Part shown: piece by piece, positions 61,150-64,000 of the stretch
Position numbering within the stretch: the stretch's first letter is position 1
How the letters are laid out: every line of letters begins with the position of its first letter
Origin: JBBRDU01 sp038230335
GTDB lineage: Bacteria > Verrucomicrobiota > Verrucomicrobiia > Chthoniobacterales > UBA10450
DNA: 64,000 bases
Assembly (NCBI GenBank): GCA_038230335.1
Contig: JBBRNL010000005.1
Span: 62,001-126,000, forward strand
Reading direction: 5' to 3'
Translations under genes and position numbers: made by a program
The notes under the pieces: model-generated
Told to the model about the DNA's origin: nothing
Seen by the model: the letters and a program-made list of their open reading frames with translations, nothing else
Database searches by the model: none

Positions 61150-62262
61150 ATGTCAGAGCAATGGATCGTGCGGGTGGAAGGCAAGGAATTCGGGCCGGCC
61201 GACCTGTTGACTTTACAGGAGTGGAAAGCGGATGGGCGGGTGCTCGGCAGCAACGAAGCACGCCTGGCCGAAGGGGAAGATTGGGTGCGCGCGGCCGAAA
61301 TCCCTGGGTTGTTTGTCCCGGTGCCTGCGACGCCTCCTCCGGTCCAGTTAAACCCGAACGCGCCGGCTCCTCCGGGACTTTTCCGCATCTGCTTCGACAC
61401 GGTTGCTCTTTATGTAAAGGGCTTCTTCCCTTTCCTGGGTCTCACCCTGCTGGTGGTCATCCCGTCCATCCTTGCGCAGGTCACCGGAGCTCTTTTAAAC
61501 GACTCGCGCTCGGTCGATTTAGATCTGCGCACAATGCTCGCCGCGGGCTTCACCTTTTGCATGCTGCTGCTGACCCTGGCGGCCTGGCCCCTATACATTG
61601 CTGGTATTCAACTCCTGACCGCGGAGCTGGCGGTGGGGCGGCGACTCCCTTTTTTCGATTTGCTCAATCGCGCTGTGAAATTCTGGCCACGTGTGGCCGT
61701 TCTTTGCCTGTTCGTTTATTTGGCCTTCGCTTTCTGGACCGTGCTACCCATGGGCGTGGTCATTCTGATCGCACTGGGCGGCCCTTCGACCCTTTCTCTC
61801 TTTCTGGTTCTGGCCGTGGCGACGGTGCAGGTCTGGATCGTAGGCCGTCTCTTTGTGAATTTTCTTTTCTGGCAGCAATGCGCGGTGCTCGATGAATCCG
61901 ATGTGCCGGTGGCGCTGCGGGCCAGTAAATCCCTCGCTCGGAGCGGCTATGACCTCCCATGGTTTAAGAGGCCGCTTTGGCAAGGCGTGGTGGTCTCGTC
62001 CCTGTGGCTATTGTTCGTGCTCGCTTTGAATCTTCCGACGCTCTTGCCGGCTTTTCGTGAATACTTTCACGTCGTCGCGACGACACAGGATCCTCAGGCC
62101 CTTATGCAGGCGATGTCGGCTCTGCCGAAGGCTCACGGAATCGATCGTTTGAATTTCGCTCTCGGTTTGCTCGAAGCGATGCTGCGGCCCCTCCTCGGAA
62201 TCGCCTTTGTGCTGATCTTCTTCGCCGCCAAATCGCGCGTGGAACCGGGAGAGTCGGCCTAA
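61150..62262 (+). CDS. GYF_2 (DUF4339)-domain polytopic membrane protein
   Basis: This 370-residue protein has an N-terminal GYF_2 domain (residues 5-57: WIVRVEGKEFGPADLLTLQEWKADGRV), a Pro-rich linker (PVPATPPPVQLNPNAPAPPG) and five to six membrane helices from residue 90 to the end (FFPFLGLTLLVVIPSILAQV and others). GYF_2 domains probably bind proline-rich ligands in the cytoplasm. ATG 61150 starts MSEQW. The family is frequent in Planctomycetes-Verrucomicrobia genomes; function unknown. Confidence 0.8.
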   Translation: MSEQWIVRVEGKEFGPADLLTLQEWKADGRVLGSNEARLAEGEDWVRAAEIPGLFVPVPATPPPVQLNPNAPAPPGLFRICFDTVALYVKGFFPFLGLTLLVVIPSILAQVTGALLNDSRSVDLDLRTMLAAGFTFCMLLLTLAAWPLYIAGIQLLTAELAVGRRLPFFDLLNRAVKFWPRVAVLCLFVYLAFAFWTVLPMGVVILIALGGPSTLSLFLVLAVATVQVWIVGRLFVNFLFWQQCAVLDESDVPVALRASKSLARSGYDLPWFKRPLWQGVVVSSLWLLFVLALNLPTLLPAFREYFHVVATTQDPQALMQAMSALPKAHGIDRLNFALGLLEAMLRPLLGIAFVLIFFAAKSRVEPGESA

Positions 62263-62287
62263 CGAATCGCGGTTTATTCGGCCTGGT

Positions 62288-63832
62288 CTAATTCAGGGTC
62301 AGATAAGGGAGCAGGCCGTGCCGTCCGCCTTCGCGTCCGAACCCACTCTCTTTGTAGCCTCCGAACGGGCTGGCCGGGTCGAATTTATTGTAGGTGTTCG
62401 CCCAAACGACGCCGGCGCGCAGTTGGCTGATGATCTTAAATATCTTACTGCCCTTGTCGGTCCAAACGCCGGCGCTCAAACCGTATGGAGTGTTATTGGC
62501 GCGCTCAATCGCTTCTTCCGGCGTTCGGAAAGTCATAACGCTGAGCACGGGACCGAAGATTTCTTCCTGCGCGATGCGGTGCGAAGCGGTCACGCCGGTG
62601 AAGAAGCTCGGGGGATACCAGTAACCCTTGTCCGGCAATTTCAAGCGCGGCTGGACGAGCTCGGCGCCCTGCTGCAAGCCGCTGTCCACCAGTTCGCAAA
62701 TCTTATCGAGTTGCATGCGCGAATTGATGGCTCCGATGTCTGTGTTCTTGTCCAGGGGGTTGCCCACGCGCAGCGTGGAGATTCGATCCCGCAGCTTTCG
62801 GATGACCGTAGGAAAAATGCCTTCCTGCACGAACAAACGCGAGCCGGCGCAACAGACGTGGCCCTGGTTGAAATAGATGCCGGCCACAATTCCCTCGACC
62901 GCCTGGTCGATTGGGGCGTCTTCGAAAATGATGTTGGCCGCCTTGCCGCCGAGCTCAAGGGTCAGCCTCTTCTTCGTCCCGGCCACCGCCTGTGTGAGAA
63001 GCTTGCCCACCGAGGTGGACCCGGTGAAGGCGATCTTATTAATATCGGAATGCTCGACCAACGCCTTGCCCGTGTGGCCCGCCCCCGTCACGATATTGAC
63101 CACGCCGTCGGGTAATTCTGCCTGTTGGAAAATCTCGGCGAGGTGCATTGCCGTAATGCTGGTGGTTTCAGCGGGCTTCAGCACGCAGGTGTTCCCGGCC
63201 GCCAAAGCGGGCGCCAGTTTCCAGGCCGCCATCAGCAGCGGAAAATTCCACGGGATAATCTGACCGGCCACGCCGAGCGGCCGCGCCGTGCGTCCGGGGA
63301 ACGCATACTCGAGCTTGTCCGCCCAGCCCGCATAATAAAAGAAATGCGCGGCCACCAAAGGCAGATCGACGTCGCGCGACTCTTTAATAGTTTTGCCGCC
63401 GTCCATCGATTCGAGCACGGCCAACTCGCGCGCCTTTTCCTGAATCAATCGCGCGATGCGGTACAAATATTTTCCGCGTTCGCGTCCCGGCATCCTGCTC
63501 CAAACGTTCGTATAAGCGCGGCGAGCGGATTTGACCGCGCTATCCACATCCCGCGCGTTGGCGTCGGCTATATCGGCCAATTTTTCTTCCGTGGCTGGGT
63601 TAATCGAAGGAAAGTATTTGCCGGAACTGGGTGCAACAAACTTGCCGTTTATGAAGAGCGGATAGCGCGATTTCAACTTGATGTAGTTGTGCGCTTCGGG
63701 AGCGGGAGCATAGGCCCACTTATCTCGGAAAAGGAGATGGCGCTCGTGGCGGGGAAGCGCCACCCGGTGATTGATGGTGCGATCTTCACGAACGACAACC
63801 GCAGCGACTCGGCGGGAATTTTTGCGCGGCAT
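62288..63832 (-). CDS. NAD(P)-dependent aldehyde dehydrogenase
   Basis: This 514-residue ALDH-superfamily enzyme oxidises an aldehyde to an acid. The catalytic Cys is in NQGHVCCAGSRLFV (about residue 326), the general base Glu in LELGGKAANIIFEDA, and the cofactor-binding PWNFPLLMAAWKLAPALAAGNTCVLKPAE is present; EEIFGPVLSVM and NKFDPASPFGGYKESGFGRE follow. The sequence is of betaine-aldehyde/phenylacetaldehyde type, with substrate unknown. ATG 63832 is chosen; the first 45-50 residues (RRVAAVVVREDRTINHRVAL) are an extra basic leader outside the family. The last 168 bp of the window upstream show no gene. Confidence 0.9.
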   Translation of the reverse strand: MPRKNSRRVAAVVVREDRTINHRVALPRHERHLLFRDKWAYAPAPEAHNYIKLKSRYPLFINGKFVAPSSGKYFPSINPATEEKLADIADANARDVDSAVKSARRAYTNVWSRMPGRERGKYLYRIARLIQEKARELAVLESMDGGKTIKESRDVDLPLVAAHFFYYAGWADKLEYAFPGRTARPLGVAGQIIPWNFPLLMAAWKLAPALAAGNTCVLKPAETTSITAMHLAEIFQQAELPDGVVNIVTGAGHTGKALVEHSDINKIAFTGSTSVGKLLTQAVAGTKKRLTLELGGKAANIIFEDAPIDQAVEGIVAGIYFNQGHVCCAGSRLFVQEGIFPTVIRKLRDRISTLRVGNPLDKNTDIGAINSRMQLDKICELVDSGLQQGAELVQPRLKLPDKGYWYPPSFFTGVTASHRIAQEEIFGPVLSVMTFRTPEEAIERANNTPYGLSAGVWTDKGSKIFKIISQLRAGVVWANTYNKFDPASPFGGYKESGFGREGGRHGLLPYLTLN

Positions 63833-64000
63833 GGTGGAGAGGATCATTAGACGCAGTCCGGCCTGGCCGCACGCAAAAAAGAGACCAGTTCCGGCAGGGT
63901 GCATGCCGTGAACCGGAAAACGGTTCTGGCTTTTCCGTAAACGGCAGATATTCTAACCGCTGCCTGCGGGCTGTTTTCCCCTATGAATAAATTCTCCAAA

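Overview
The window is a piece of bacterial chromosome of moderately high GC, gene-dense, with many 1-4 bp start/stop overlaps, three tRNA genes (Tyr, Gly, Lys) and no rRNA, CRISPR array, prophage or intact insertion sequence. The best fit is Verrucomicrobiota, probably a Chthoniobacterales/Spartobacteria-like soil lineage. The strongest evidence is the LexA operator: three copies of TGTTC-N4-GAACA (one with A for the first T) lie upstream of lexA, imuA and a third operon, and I recall this as the published Verrucomicrobia LexA motif. Futalosine-pathway menaquinone synthesis (MqnD), GlgE, a Gly-rich RRM protein and dense MITE-like intergenic palindromes also fit. The assignment is inference, because no rRNA or marker alignment was possible.

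Layout. 1-1.8 kb: a ketosynthase pair, one with an intact Cys-His-His triad and a left-truncated partner that lacks the Cys. 1.9-6 kb: RRM protein, a basic glycine-zipper protein, tRNA-Tyr, a DegT/DnrJ aminotransferase, a small membrane protein and MqnD. 6.1-13.1 kb: ParB, glutaminyl cyclase, a parvulin-type chaperone, a beta-hydroxyacid dehydrogenase, YgfZ, a sugar ABC ATPase and a regulator. 13.2-19.1 kb: GlgE, then an ExbB-ExbD-TPR protein operon. 19.3-33.9 kb: the DNA-damage region (imuA, 5' half of imuB, lexA; then dinG-like helicase, a 17-repeat solenoid protein, 3' half of imuB, dnaE2), with HscB/IscA-type Fe-S genes, dus and an LptF/G permease between the two parts. 34-36.7 kb: gnd, moaE, pgsA. 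36.7-43.6 kb: an exopolysaccharide export/polymerisation operon (Wza-, Wzc-, beta-barrel- and WaaL/Wzy-like). 43.7-53.5 kb: tRNA-Gly, Maf, a drug-export-type HlyD/ABC-2 operon, peroxiredoxin, HflK/HflC, a serpin and tRNA-Lys. 53.7-64 kb: HAD phosphatase, a fused siroheme-decarboxylase-like protein, TrpD, BirA, NadC, guanine deaminase, a 5'-3' exonuclease, a GYF-domain membrane protein and an aldehyde dehydrogenase.

The most notable system is the mutasome locus. The imuA-imuB-dnaE2 cassette is broken inside imuB at a domain boundary. imuA plus the N-terminal half of imuB reads leftward from one SOS promoter at 20.56 kb. The C-terminal half, which keeps a beta-clamp motif, reads rightward about 10 kb away between a membrane-anchored solenoid gene and dnaE2, under a second SOS promoter at 27.74 kb that shares a 20-bp core with the first. 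One inversion of about 19.3-29.7 kb would restore a normal lexA-imuA-imuB-dnaE2 order. In addition, a 110-bp near-perfect palindrome is inserted in frame in dnaE2, resembling the coding palindromic elements known from Rickettsia. Several small intergenic palindrome families recur through the window.
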